Shown here in pieces: positions 48,723 through 58,280 of a stretch of DNA of 64,000 nt. Source of the DNA: CAVVSQ01 sp963848825 (GTDB taxonomy: Bacteria; Planctomycetota; Planctomycetia; Gemmatales; Gemmataceae). The notes beneath the pieces were generated by a model that did no database searches, had not been told where the DNA came from, and worked only from the letters and a program-made list of their open reading frames with translations. Where the stretch lies: the NCBI GenBank assembly GCA_963848825.1, contig CAWKFA010000010.1, positions 1 through 64,000 of the forward strand, given 5' to 3'. The number at the start of each line of letters is the position of its first letter. The stretch's first letter is position 1. Position numbers and translations under genes: made by a program.

Positions 48723-50728
48723 CGGTGGCCGTCGCCTTGTTCGATTCGATCCAGGTTCGCCAGCGTACTTGTACTTCCCGGCGCTGGCGTGATGGGGCAT
48801 TGAGTGGTGGTCCGAAATCTTGCGCGTCAGGGTGAAAAGTGCCATGCGCAATGACCAGAGAACCTCGGAATCGCCATGATCGAGGCAAGCGACCAGGTCG
48901 GGAACTAGTTCGCGTTGATCGCCGGCTGCCGCGGCCGTTATCGCCGCCCGAAAGAGCTCGCCAGTCTGGCTCTTCAAGAACCGGCGCAGGTCGGCCACGG
49001 GCAAGCGTGCGACGCGTTTGGACAGGAGATGGCGGCCTTTTTTCCACAGGCTTTCAGGCACTTGAGGCAGAGCCTGCGCCAGGGCTTGCAGGGAGTCGTC
49101 ATCCGTATTTTGCGCGAGCTTTTCAAGCAGGGATTCTTGCTGGGCCAGCGGGTGCTCACGATCTCGGACACCATGTTGGCCGTGCCGCTGGCGCGCCCTG
49201 GGTCGCTGGTTATTGGCTGGGCACCTGTTTCTTTTTCCGGTTGCTTACCCGCGATGGCCTTCAGCGCGAAGAGCAGGGCCTCTTTTTGGCGGAAGCTATT
49301 CGAGGATGACGACTTACTGGCAACCAGGCGCGCGGTGCGTTCGAGATCGCTCAAGGTGCGGCGCCGTAGCAGAAAATCAAACCTTTGCTGCGCCGGCGAC
49401 GGGCCTGACCTGGCCACGGGTTGTTCCGCCGAGAAATCCTGCTTCAGATAAGTAACGTCGGCCCGGATAAAAGGGCCCTGCGTGCCGCCGTAGGGCGCTG
49501 CCGACGTCGCGTCTTGTGGCCCGGGCCGGCCGGGAACGGGCACCATGGCTCGAAGGATGTCCGCGGAGTTGAACGAGGAGGCGTGGCACATCATGCAATT
49601 GGCCAGGTGACTGACGCGCACCAACTCCGTCACCACATATTGAGATTGGCCCGCGTCCGTCGATTTCACGGCAAGCAGCGGATTTTTCATTTCGAGAAGC
49701 GGGGCCAGCTTGGGCTTCAGATCGTTCAACTGCAAATAGGCGATCAGTTCGGCGGCATGATCGGCGACCGGCGGCCAGGGATGCTGAAACGCCGGTATCA
49801 ACAAATCTTGAAATTCGGCAACCGGGCGTTTCTCCAGCGCCTTGGCGGCCAGCTGACGCACGTCGGGATCCAACTCATAAAGAGAACGTTCCAGCAAAGC
49901 TTGACTTGCCTGCCGGCCGGTAATTTCGGTCAGCAGTTCCACGAGCAACTGGCGGATCGGTCGGGCGCCCGCCATCAGCATTTGCGTGAGCACCGGTATC
50001 GCTTCGGGGCGAAGCCATTTCTCCTTCTCCGTGGCGTTCAGCAATCGTTCGCGGAGAAGGTTGGCATCGGGAGAGGCCATCTTCGAGCTGCCTACGGGCT
50101 GCGAAGCGGCCTGCAAATGCCCGCGCAACAATCCCGACAGATACTGCAGGGTCTCGGCCGGTTCCTTGGGAAGATGACAATCGGTCCCGCGGCGAATGGG
50201 CAAGCCGCCCAGGTCCGGCCGTTGTGCCATGAGCGCGGGGGCCAGATCGACGGCTGGATTATTTACCGCTTGTGCTGCCTTGTGGAGCGCCAGGGAAGTG
50301 CCGGGCTTTTGATCCAAGGCCACTTCAGGGACGTTGAGTAGTTCCCGGGCCAGTTGCTCCTCGGTGCTTGGCCTGACGCGCTCGAAACTCCGCGCCCCGG
50401 CCACCGGAGCGGCAGGCACAAGACTTTCTTTCGGCTCGGGCAACTCTTCACTCTTCTGCAAGATAAACGCCTCGGAGATCTTATAGGGGGCCTTGACGCT
50501 GGGGGAAGCAGGTTCGGCAACCGGCAGCGACGCCGGAGGGTTGATCTGAAAATCCGTCATCTTTCGTGCCACCATGGTGTCGGCGTCAACGTCCCTGAGC
50601 CGAAAGTAAACACCAACCGGCAAACCGACGCCGGCCACCGCAACCAGCGCAATCAGCAGGTATTCACCAAGTTTTCCTTGCCGGATGTAACGCGGCGAGT
50701 TATCTAAAGAAGTGGCAGCGCGTCGCAT
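48709..50728 (-). CDS. HEAT-repeat membrane protein with a CxxCH haem motif (two frameshifts)
   Basis: About 670 residues. N-terminal membrane helix (EYLLIALVAVAGVGLPVGVYF), a Pro/Ala-rich linker, then helical repeats (RQLLVELLTEITGRQ, ELDPDVRQLAAKALEKR). Near the middle NCMMCHASSFNSADILRAM carries a C-x2-C-H, the covalent haem c site; a single site with no obvious second ligand motif. Breaks near 49155 and 48814 (a 1-nt loss at each) connect the last part EHPLAQQESLLEKLAQ and LWKKGRHLLSKR to the end NKATATDEQG, with its stop at 48709. It shares an operon with the HEAT protein downstream. Possibly a periplasmic redox scaffold. Confidence 0.65.
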
Positions 50729-50809
50729 CCCATGACTCCTCGACGAAAGAGGGTAAGTAGTGGCCGCTTCGAGCGCTCAATTTCGGTCCGTTCGGAAACC
50801 TGAAATCCC

Positions 50810-51654
50810 ATGAAACACATTATCGACGCCCATCAACACTTCTGGGACCTCGCTCAGCCCTTTGATTATGACTGGCTGAGCGCGCCTGGTAAAGCGCCGA
50901 ATCCGCCGGGACTTCCTGCCGGCCCATCTCGAACTCCACCTGCGCGATTCCGGTTAACCACACCGTTTTCGTGCAAACACAACATAATCTGGCCGAGACG
51001 CGCTGGGCGCTGAATTTGGCGGCAGAACACCCTTTTATCGCCGGCGTCGTGGGCTGGATTGACCTGGCGAGTGTTAATTGTGAGACGCAGCTGCTCGAAT
51101 TCATGGGACATCCCAAGTTTGTTGGCGTCCGCCATATCACCCAGGATGAACCCGATGACAATTTTATCATCCGGCCCGACATCCTACGCGGCCTGGAAGT
51201 TCTCGAAAAACACCGGGTGCCCTTTGACCTTCTTCTTTACGTCAAGCACCTGGTTCATGTCCCTGCCCTCGCCAGGCGACTGCCGACGCTCCCCATGGTC
51301 ATCGACCACCTCGGCAAGCCCAACATCAAAGACAGACGCTTCGACGACTGGCTGCCCGCTTTCAAGGCGGCCGCCGCGTTTCCAAATATTTATTGCAAGC
51401 TCTCCGGCATGGCCACGGAAGCCGACTGGCAACATTGGCAAGCCGCCGATTTGCGGCCTTACGTGCGGGCAGCTCTCGAATTCTTCGGGCCCGGGCGCTG
51501 TATGTTCGGCTCGGACTGGCCCGTCTGCGAACTGGCAGGCACTTATCAGCAAATCTTCGACGCCCTGGTCGAGGCCCTGGGCCCCTTGAGCGAAGATGAC
51601 CACACCGCGATCTTTGGCGGCACAGCATGCCGATTTTATGGGTTAAAAGTCTAA
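50810..51654 (+). CDS. amidohydrolase (fuconolactonase-like, COG3618), two frameshifts
   Basis: About 280 residues. HIIDAHQHFWDLAQPFDYDW carries the N-terminal metal-binding H-x-H; VHVPALARRLPTLPMVIDHL and DDWLPAFKAAAAFPNIYCKL, then MFGSDWPVCE with the catalytic Asp, complete the TIM-barrel pattern of the amidohydrolase-2 family. The frame breaks near 50896, where GC addition gives KARRIRRDFLPAHLE, and near 50958, where two missing bases give DSGVNHTVFVQTQHN. It acts on a lactone or amide of unknown identity. It starts 82 bases after the divergent HEAT gene. Confidence 0.8.
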
Positions 51655-51753
51655 CAGCCTGTTGAAAAAGGGGTCAGACCCCTTCGCCACCCTGCAAAAA
51701 CGTTGAAAACTCTGTTCGCTTCAAGGGGGTCTGACCCCTTTTTCAACCGGCTG
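51655..51753. repeat. inverted-repeat element built on GGGGTCAGACCCC
   Basis: Ends are CAGCCTGTTGAAAAAGGGGT...CAGACCCC and GGGGTCTGACCCC...TTTTTCAACCGGCTG; about 28 bp of imperfect terminal inverted repeat around a 40-base centre, starting directly after the amidohydrolase stop. Each arm itself contains the palindrome GGGGTCAGACCCC (the right arm GGGGTCTGACCCC). A half copy is at about 13625. It could act as a terminator or be a small mobile repeat. Confidence 0.6.
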
Positions 51754-51817
51754 CTAAAAGCCGACTTCGAAACGGCGGCCAACTCAGGTATCATTTAAAT
51801 TAAAAGAGGATCCGCTC

Positions 51818-52081
51818 ATGTCCCAACCCGAAGCAGGCGGCGCGCCCTCCAAGGAGGAACTCAAGCACGCCTTCAAAGCATTTCGCAAGAAGCTCAAAGT
51901 GACTCGCCTCGACGCCGAATCCGGCCTCAATTATGGTCCGACAACAGCCGGCAAGAAGTTCGATATCGTCGCCATCACGCCGCCGCAACAATTTTCGAAG
52001 ACGGTTTGGGATGAACTTGTCAAACAGGGCAAACTCAAGCACGCCGGGCAGGGGACTTACGAAATCGTCGAGGAAACTTGA
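51818..52081 (+). CDS. small conserved hypothetical protein
   Basis: 87 residues, no signal peptide. AAAAGAGG lies upstream of ATG 51818. The sequence is charged and helical (SKEELKHAFKAFRKKLKVTR) with a conserved-looking GLNYGPTTAGKKFDIVAI and PPQQFSKTVWDELVKQGKL, apparently a planctomycete family of about 90 residues with a winged-helix flavour in the last 40 residues. Function unknown. The gene is convergent with the methyltransferase, with 10 bases between. Confidence 0.7.
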   Translation: MSQPEAGGAPSKEELKHAFKAFRKKLKVTRLDAESGLNYGPTTAGKKFDIVAITPPQQFSKTVWDELVKQGKLKHAGQGTYEIVEET

Positions 52082-52091
52082 AAAGTCGACG

Positions 52092-52715
52092 TTACGTAGG
52101 ACCAGCAGTCGCCGGTTTCTTTTCCAGACGTGCGACAAAGTGGAGCGATCGGCCAAACATCCAGCTTGCTGGCCAGGGATAGAGGCCCAGGTCCTTCTGC
52201 CACGCTGCTATTTGCCAGTGCAAGTCTTCGAAACTTCTTAACCAGCGCTCTTTTGGCCAGTAGTTGTAGGGCAGCACCACGCCATGGCGGCTGTTGCCGA
52301 CGCGATCCATGAAGCGCAGTGTTGGATACGCCAGCAAACCGTTGGCCGTGTGATCTTTGATGACGATCGCTTTGCTGGCCACGCGATTGGCCTCGCGAAG
52401 CAAAACCAGCGGGTCGTCGGTGTGGTGCAGAACGTCGACAAACATGACGACGTCGAAGCTGCCATCCGGGTAGGGCAAGGTCTGGCCGTCGAATTTTGTC
52501 ACGGGAATGTGGGTATGCGGACGAAGCAGGACATCCAGGCCGGCAATGACGAGGTCGGGCCGCTGCTGCATGATGAGCCACGCCACCTGGCCATCGCCGC
52601 AGCCAACATCCAGCACCCGCGCCTGGCCCGGTAACGCGGCCGCCAGGTGCTTCGCCAGGGTACGAACGCGGCGGCCGAAGACGAATTTGCCATGGATGTG
52701 GTCGAATAAGCCCAA
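52092..52715 (-). CDS. SAM-dependent methyltransferase
   Basis: 207 residues with class I methyltransferase motifs: VLDVGCGDGQVAWLI (motif I, residues about 34-48), VIAGLDVLLRP (motif II), FDVVMFVDVLHHTDDPLVLL (motif IV region) and LREANRVASKAIVIKDHT. The pattern fits the Methyltransf_11 group; substrate unknown. The protein begins MGLFDHIHGKFVFG. It is about 80 bases downstream of the kinase gene on the same strand. Confidence 0.9.
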   Translation of the reverse strand: MGLFDHIHGKFVFGRRVRTLAKHLAAALPGQARVLDVGCGDGQVAWLIMQQRPDLVIAGLDVLLRPHTHIPVTKFDGQTLPYPDGSFDVVMFVDVLHHTDDPLVLLREANRVASKAIVIKDHTANGLLAYPTLRFMDRVGNSRHGVVLPYNYWPKERWLRSFEDLHWQIAAWQKDLGLYPWPASWMFGRSLHFVARLEKKPATAGPT

Positions 52716-52795
52716 GATGTCTCCTTGTACGCCTGGCCGTTGCTACGATGCGGCACGGAAGGTGAATGGGGGGAGTGAATGTCCAGCCGCCGACA

Positions 52796-53710
52796 TTACC
52801 ATTTTGGCGGCAATTCCTTGAGCGCTTCGCGAAACTCGGTGGGATTCTGGTAGCGCTCCTTGGGGTTGCGCTCGACGGATTTGGTCAGGAACTTTACGGT
52901 CTTCGGATCCAGGTCCGAGCGCAGTTCCAGCGGATCACGGCCGGCGCTATTCATGTGGCTGAGCAGCGTTTGCAAGGACGTCGCCTTGTCCCACGGCAAA
53001 TCTCCCGTGAACATCTCGAAGGCGGTCACGCCCAGGGCGAACATATCCACGCGGTGGTCCGTCGTCTGCCGTTTAATGAGCTCGGGCACAGATACATGGG
53101 AGTGCCGGTACGATTGCCCGGCTTGCAAAAATCAGGTTTGTACGGGATGGCCAGGCCCATGTCGATAATTTTGACGATACCATCCTTGGTCACCATCACA
53201 TTGCGCGGGCAAATATCGCGATGCAGATAGCCCTGGCGATGAATATAGTCGAGACCTTGCGCGAATTGATCGAGAAATTCGATGCGGTGGCCCTCGAGCT
53301 GGGGGCTGCGCAGTCTCGATCAAGAAGTTCAGGCCCATGCCGTCGACCAGCTCCATGACCAAAAATTGCTCTTTGTTGGTTGTCAGTCCATGTTCAAAAG
53401 TCTGCACGATGTTGCGGTGCCGCATGGACATGCAGATGACGCCCTCGGACGGACGTTTGAGCCCCGGAAAGCGTGCCTCGAATTTGAGAGTTTTTTCCCG
53501 GTCGAGAATCTTGAGGCAAATGGTCCGACCGGTTTTGCGATCGCGCGCACGCCAGACCTTGGACATGCTTCCCTGGCCCGTGCGGCCCAACAGCTCGAAG
53601 CGTTTATCGACGTTGACGATGGGAAGGCTATCGACCGGCTTGGAAAACAGCTTTTTTAGCTTATCGAGAAAACTCACAGGCGTATGTCCCGCCGCTTGGC
53701 GCTGGTCCAA
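52796..53710 (-). CDS. Ser/Thr protein kinase (two frameshifts)
   Basis: Begins at 53710, or at GTG 53677 (VSFLDKLKKLF), after the accD stop. Kinase motifs: ELLGRTGQGSMSKVWRARD (glycine loop), CLKIL (Lys), MELVDGMGLNFLIET, and then in other frames YLHRDICPRNVMV (catalytic loop), IVKIIDMGLA (DMG for DFG), and ELIKRQTTDHRVDMFALGVT with GDLPWDKAT. Breaks are near 53313 (one C too many in a run) and 53095 (one base lost). The domain is complete once repaired, about 305 residues, no membrane helix. FHA protein at 31.6 kb is a possible partner, inferred only. Confidence 0.8.
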
Positions 53711-53758
53711 AAACGGGCCGTTGCCCCGGGCTGGGCCTGCCGCGCCTTGGTTCGACGT

Positions 53759-54578
53759 TTAACGTTCGCAATAATCGATGATCCGCGCCACTTCCGTGCG
53801 CAAGTCTTTGCGCTGCACGATGCGATCGACAAAACCGTGCTTCAGAAGGAATTCGCTGGTCTGGAAGCCGTCCGGCAATTCCAGGCGTACGGTGTTCCAA
53901 ATGGTGCGCTTGCCCGCGAAGCCAATGAGCGCGCCGGGTTCGGCGAGCGTCAAGTCCCCCTGGAGCGCGAAGCTGGCGGCGACGCCGCCCATCGTGGGAT
54001 TGGTCAAGATGGAAAGATAGAGGCCGCCGGCAGTATCGTAACGAGCCAGCGCCGCCGATATCTTGGCCATCTGCATGAGAGAGAGGATGCCCTCCTGCAT
54101 GCGTGCCCCGCCCCCCGAGCCACTCACGATGATCAGTGGCAATTTCAGGCGCGTGGCCTCCTCGGTGGCGCAGCGTCAGCTTCTCGCCGACGACGGACCC
54201 CATGCTGCCCGCCATGAAGGCGAAGTCGGTGACGGCGAACACGACCGGCCGCCCACGAATGTAGCCTCGTCCCACCACGGCCGCGTCGGGCATGCCTGTC
54301 TTGGTTTGCTCCGCCTTGATGCGGTCGCTGTAGAGGATGCGATCGTGAAACTGCAAGGGATCGCGTGGCCTTAAATCCGCGAACCACTCCTCGAAGCTGT
54401 CCTGATCGAGGAGCTGGCGGATGCGCTCGTGCGCGGGCAGATAGAAGTGGTGCTGGCACTCCGGGCAGACATTGAAGTTTGCCTCGGCCTCTTTACGAAA
54501 AATGGTCGCCTTGCATTGCGGACAACGAATCCACAAACCTTCCGGTACGCCACGTTTAAGCCGACTGGCAGTTGTCAT
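53759..54578 (-). CDS. accD: acetyl-CoA carboxylase carboxyltransferase beta subunit (one frameshift)
   Basis: About 273 residues from ATG 54578. Zinc ribbon ligands C19, C22 (CPQC) and C38, C41 (CPECQHHFYL), then PRDPLQFHDRILYSDRIK, VFAVTDFAFMAGSMGSVVGEK, SGSGGGARMQEGILSLMQM and GVAASFALQGDLTLAEP, the carboxyltransferase core of fatty-acid synthesis. The frame breaks near 54170; adding GC in GCGCC gives LTLRATEEATRLKLPL. The accA, accB and accC genes are not in the window. It follows pgk with 100 bases. Confidence 0.92.
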
Positions 54579-54678
54579 CTCGCCTGTACCTTTTCGACAT
54601 CGACTCGCGGGAAAGCTAATTAATCTCACCGAAGATGGCACGATGGGTCAAGGGGAAACTGGCAGAGCGGCAGGTCCG

Positions 54679-55926
54679 TCAGGCATCCGACAGCGCGGCG
54701 ATGCCCGGCAGGGTTTTGCCTTCCAGAAGCTCGAGCGAGGCGCCACCGCCAGTGGAGCAATGGGTTACTTTATCTTCGGTGCCCCATTTCGCCGCGGCCG
54801 TGGCCGTGTCGCCGCCGCCGATGACCGTGACGCTCCCCTTCGAAGTGGCTGTCACCAGCGCATCCATGGCGGCACGGGTGCCGCCGGCGAATTTATCGAA
54901 CTCGAAGACGCCCAGCGGCCCATTCCACACGACCGTTTTGGCACGGGCGATCACACCCGCGAAGGCCGCATTGGTCGCGGGCCCACAATCGAGCCCTTGC
55001 CAGCCGGCCGGAATGCCAGTCTTCACGGTCACAACCTGAGTGTTGGCATTGGGATCGAATTTGTCGGCAGCCAGGAAATCGACGGGCAGGTGCAACGGCA
55101 CCCCCTTCGCCTTGGCCTTCGCCGTCACTTCCGCGACAATTTTGATGCCCGCCTCGTCCAGGAGGGAAGTGCCAATCTCCATGTGGTCAAGGACCTTCAG
55201 GAAGGTGTAGGCCATGCCGCCGCCGATGATGATCTCGTCGGCCTTGTCGATGAGGTTGCTGATGAGCTGGATTTTGTCGGCTACCTTGGCGCCGCCCAGG
55301 ATTGCCAGAAACGGCCGGCCGGGATGCTCGAGCACCTTGGCGAAGGCGTCGAGCTCTTTTTTCATCAGAAATCCCGCGGCCCGTTGTGGGAGCTTGACGC
55401 CAACCATCGAGCTATGGGCCCGATGGGCGGTACCAAAGGCGTCGTTGACATAAACGTCGCCCAATTTGGTCAGCGAGACCCGAAAAGCCTCCACGCTGGC
55501 CGGGTCCGCCTTGACCGAAACGCCGGTCTTGTCGTCCTTGATCTTGCCTTCTTCCTCGATATGGAAGCGCAGGTTTTCCAAAAGTGCGACCTCGCCCGGT
55601 TTAAGGGCGGCGCAGGCCTTCTCCACCTCCGGACCCACGCAATCTTCAAGGAACTTGACGGGGCGTCCCAGCAACTCGGCAGCCTTGGCCGCCACGGGGC
55701 GCAGGCTGTATTTGTCGACCTTCTTGCCGTCGGGCCGGCCCAGATGGCTCATGAGCACAACCGCGGCCCCATGATCCAGCGCGTATTGAATGGTCGGCAG
55801 GGCCGCCACGATCCGTTGCGTGTTCGTGATGGCGCCGGTCTTCTTGTCCTGCGGGACATTGAAGTCGACGCGCATCAGCACACGCTTGCCTTGCAGGTCA
55901 AGGCGATCTATCGAGAGCTTGGGCAT
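54679..55926 (-). CDS. pgk: phosphoglycerate kinase
   Basis: 415 residues, complete, no frameshift. Family signatures: VLMRVDFNVPQ near residue 17, VLMSHLGRPDGKK, the hinge and C-lobe segments LDHMEIGTSLLDEAG, GPLGVFEFDKFAGGT and VIGGGDTATAA. Transfers phosphate between 1,3-bisphosphoglycerate and ADP in glycolysis. The gene begins five bases after the gap stop on the same strand, an operon. Confidence 0.97.
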   Translation of the reverse strand: MPKLSIDRLDLQGKRVLMRVDFNVPQDKKTGAITNTQRIVAALPTIQYALDHGAAVVLMSHLGRPDGKKVDKYSLRPVAAKAAELLGRPVKFLEDCVGPEVEKACAALKPGEVALLENLRFHIEEEGKIKDDKTGVSVKADPASVEAFRVSLTKLGDVYVNDAFGTAHRAHSSMVGVKLPQRAAGFLMKKELDAFAKVLEHPGRPFLAILGGAKVADKIQLISNLIDKADEIIIGGGMAYTFLKVLDHMEIGTSLLDEAGIKIVAEVTAKAKAKGVPLHLPVDFLAADKFDPNANTQVVTVKTGIPAGWQGLDCGPATNAAFAGVIARAKTVVWNGPLGVFEFDKFAGGTRAAMDALVTATSKGSVTVIGGGDTATAAAKWGTEDKVTHCSTGGGASLELLEGKTLPGIAALSDA

Positions 55927-55930
55927 GCGA

Positions 55931-56980
55931 TTATCCCTTCGCGATCATATATTTGATCAGGTCCACGCAGCGGTTGGAATAACCCCATTCGTTGTCATAC
56001 CAGCTGACGAGCTTGAAGAACCGCTTGTTGAGCTCAAGGCCCGAGCCGGCGTCAAAGATGCTTGAATGGGTGTCGTGGATGAAATCCGAGGATACCACCT
56101 CGTCGCTGGTGTAAGCCAAAATGCCCTTGAGATAAGATTCGCTGGCCTTCTTGAAAGCCGCGCAGATTTCCTTGTAGCTCGTTTCCTTCACGGTCCGCAC
56201 CGTCAAATCGACCACGGAAACCGTGGGAGTCGGCACGCGGAACGCCATGCCCGTTAGCTTGCCTTTCACTTCCGGGATGGCCAGGCCCACGGCCCGGGCG
56301 GCGCCGGTGCCGGAGGGAATGATGTTGATGGCGGCAGAGCGCCCGCCCTTCCAGTCTTTTTTGGAAGGCCCGTCTACGGTCTTTTGCGTCGCGGTGTAGC
56401 TGTGCACGGTCGTCATGAGCCCCTCTTCAATCCCATACCCTTCCTTGAGAAGGACATGGACGAGGGGAGCGAGGCAATTGGTGGTACAGCTCGCATTGGA
56501 AATAATATTGTGCTTGGCGGCGTCGTATTTCTCGTGATTGACGCCCATGACGATCGTAATGTCCTCGCCCTTGCCCGGGGCCGATATGATCACCTTCTTC
56601 GCGCCCGCGGTGATGTGGCCTTGCGCCTTTTCCGCGTCCGTGAACAGGCCCGTCGACTCCACCACATATTCCACGCCCAGTTCTTTCCAGGGCAGGGCGG
56701 TGGGCCCTTCCCGGACCGCGAGACATTTAATCTTGTGCCCATTCACCACCAGCGTGTCGTCTTCGGCGACGCCAGGGGCCGATTTTTCGCTCGTTACCGT
56801 GCCGCTGAATTTGCCCTGAGTCGAATCATATTTGAGGAGGTAGGCGAGATTATCGGCTGGAACGAGATCATTGACGGCAACAACCTCGACGGCCTTGCCG
56901 AGCAACCCCTGCTCGACAATGGCGCGAAACACCAGCCGACCAATGCGACCAAACCCATTAATGCCGACACGGACTGCCAT
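55931..56980 (-). CDS. gap: glyceraldehyde-3-phosphate dehydrogenase (type I)
   Basis: 349 residues. NAD-binding loop GINGFGRIGRLVFRA at 6-20; the catalytic block ISNASCTTNCLAPL with Cys165; TVHSYTATQKTVDGPS and VSWYDNEWGYSNR near the end. Typical NAD-dependent type I enzyme; first gene of the gap-pgk operon. The 129 bases to the divergent mdh gene hold both promoters. Confidence 0.97.
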   Translation of the reverse strand: MAVRVGINGFGRIGRLVFRAIVEQGLLGKAVEVVAVNDLVPADNLAYLLKYDSTQGKFSGTVTSEKSAPGVAEDDTLVVNGHKIKCLAVREGPTALPWKELGVEYVVESTGLFTDAEKAQGHITAGAKKVIISAPGKGEDITIVMGVNHEKYDAAKHNIISNASCTTNCLAPLVHVLLKEGYGIEEGLMTTVHSYTATQKTVDGPSKKDWKGGRSAAINIIPSGTGAARAVGLAIPEVKGKLTGMAFRVPTPTVSVVDLTVRTVKETSYKEICAAFKKASESYLKGILAYTSDEVVSSDFIHDTHSSIFDAGSGLELNKRFFKLVSWYDNEWGYSNRCVDLIKYMIAKG

Positions 56981-57109
56981 TGCGAATCTCCCTTGAGGTA
57001 ATTGCTCGTTAGCGTCGATTCGAAGAATCGGGCCGGACGGGGCACTACCTCATACTTTATTGTTAACAGCCCTTGAGAAAAGCCCTGGAAAAACAAAGGA
57101 GAAGTAACC

Positions 57110-58099
57110 ATGACCGATATCGTACGTGTCGCCGTCACCGGAGCGGCGGGTCAGGTCGCTTACGCAATGCTGGCACGGCTCGCCTCGGGCGAGATTTTTG
57201 GCGCACAAACAAAGGTGATTCTTCAGCTTCTGGAAATCGAGTCGGCGCTCGGGGCCCTCGAAGGCGTGGCCATGGAACTCGATGACTGCGGCTCACCAGC
57301 GCTTCAGGAAATCATTTGCACGTCCGATCCGGCCCGCGCCTTCAAGGGGGTCAATTATGCCCTTCTGGTCGGCTCCTTTCCGCGCAAACAAGGCATGGAG
57401 CGCAAAGACCTGTTGGGAATCAACGGCAAGATTTTCGTGGGACAAGGACGCGCACTGGCTGAAAATGCCGCCAAGGACGTGCGTGTCCTGGTCGTGGGCA
57501 ATCCCTGCAACACGAACTGCCTGGTTGCTTATAACAATGGCCGGGAAATCCCCGCCGAGCGCTGGACCGCCATGACCCGCCTGGACCATAATCGCGCCCG
57601 CGGCGCCCTGGCCAAAAAAGCGGGTGTGACCGCCGGTGCCGTCACCCAGGTCACTATTTGGGGCAATCATAGCAATACGCAGTTTCCCGATTTCACCAAT
57701 GCACGCATCAACGGCAAGCCGGCCACTGAAGTCATCAGTGATCGAAGCTGGCTGGAGAATACGTTCGTTCCCCAGGTGCAAAATCGCGGCGCTGCCGTCA
57801 TCAAGGCGCGCGGCTTCAGCTCGGCAATGTCCGCCGCCAATGGCGCGCTTGACCATGCCAAGGGCTGGCTAAGCGCCACGCCCGCCAGCGACTGGGTCAG
57901 CGCCGCCACCGTCTCCAAGGGAGAATACGGCGTGCCGGCTGGCATGGTCTTCGGCTATCCCTGCCGTGCCGATGGTAAAGGTAATTTCCAGATCGTCGAC
58001 GGCCTCAAGCTAGACGCCTTCGGCCAGGAGAAACTCAAGATCACGCTGAAGGAACTGGAAGAAGAGAGAGACGCCGTGAAGGATTTGCTGAAGTCGTAA
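57110..58099 (+). CDS. mdh: malate dehydrogenase
   Basis: 329 residues. NAD loop AVTGAAGQVAYAMLARL at about 8-24, LVGSFPRKQGMERKDLL (substrate-binding Arg loop), VVGNPCNTNCLVAYNN, TRLDHNRARGAL and the catalytic IWGNHSNTQ His. The sequence is of the cytosolic/chloroplast malate dehydrogenase type that many planctomycetes have; it interconverts malate and oxaloacetate in the citric acid cycle. GGAG precedes the ATG at about 57098-57102. No operon partner follows; an inverted-repeat element starts 28 bases after the stop. Confidence 0.95.
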   Translation: MTDIVRVAVTGAAGQVAYAMLARLASGEIFGAQTKVILQLLEIESALGALEGVAMELDDCGSPALQEIICTSDPARAFKGVNYALLVGSFPRKQGMERKDLLGINGKIFVGQGRALAENAAKDVRVLVVGNPCNTNCLVAYNNGREIPAERWTAMTRLDHNRARGALAKKAGVTAGAVTQVTIWGNHSNTQFPDFTNARINGKPATEVISDRSWLENTFVPQVQNRGAAVIKARGFSSAMSAANGALDHAKGWLSATPASDWVSAATVSKGEYGVPAGMVFGYPCRADGKGNFQIVDGLKLDAFGQEKLKITLKELEEERDAVKDLLKS

Positions 58100-58126
58100 G
58101 AGTAACGGGCATGGCGTCATTCACCT

Positions 58127-58262
58127 GTAGGGTGGTGTCGAGCGTACTCGCGCTGACCCACCGATCTTCACGGTCGCTAAATGCCGTGTCGTGAACTGGC
58201 GCAGACCCACCGATGTTTTTTATTAGCGGTGGGTCAGCGCGAGTACGCTTGACCCACCCTAC
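58127..58262. repeat. full copy of the palindromic MITE/REPIN-like element
   Basis: Left arm GTAGGGTGGTGTCGAGCGTA...CTCGCGCTGACCCACCG and right arm CGGTGGGTCAGCGCGAGTAC...GCTTGACCCACCCTAC form a nearly perfect inverted repeat of about 36 bp around 60 bases of interior. It lies between mdh and the exported-protein gene. No transposase gene is in the window, so it would depend on a partner elsewhere. Confidence 0.85.
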
Positions 58263-58280
58263 ATGGGTTGCGTTGCGAGG

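Noticed and set aside
20334..54173. Programmed ribosomal frameshifting at the GCGC sites
   Set aside because: No slippery heptamer, no consistent downstream structure, and the events are spread over unrelated genes; missing dinucleotides explain them better.
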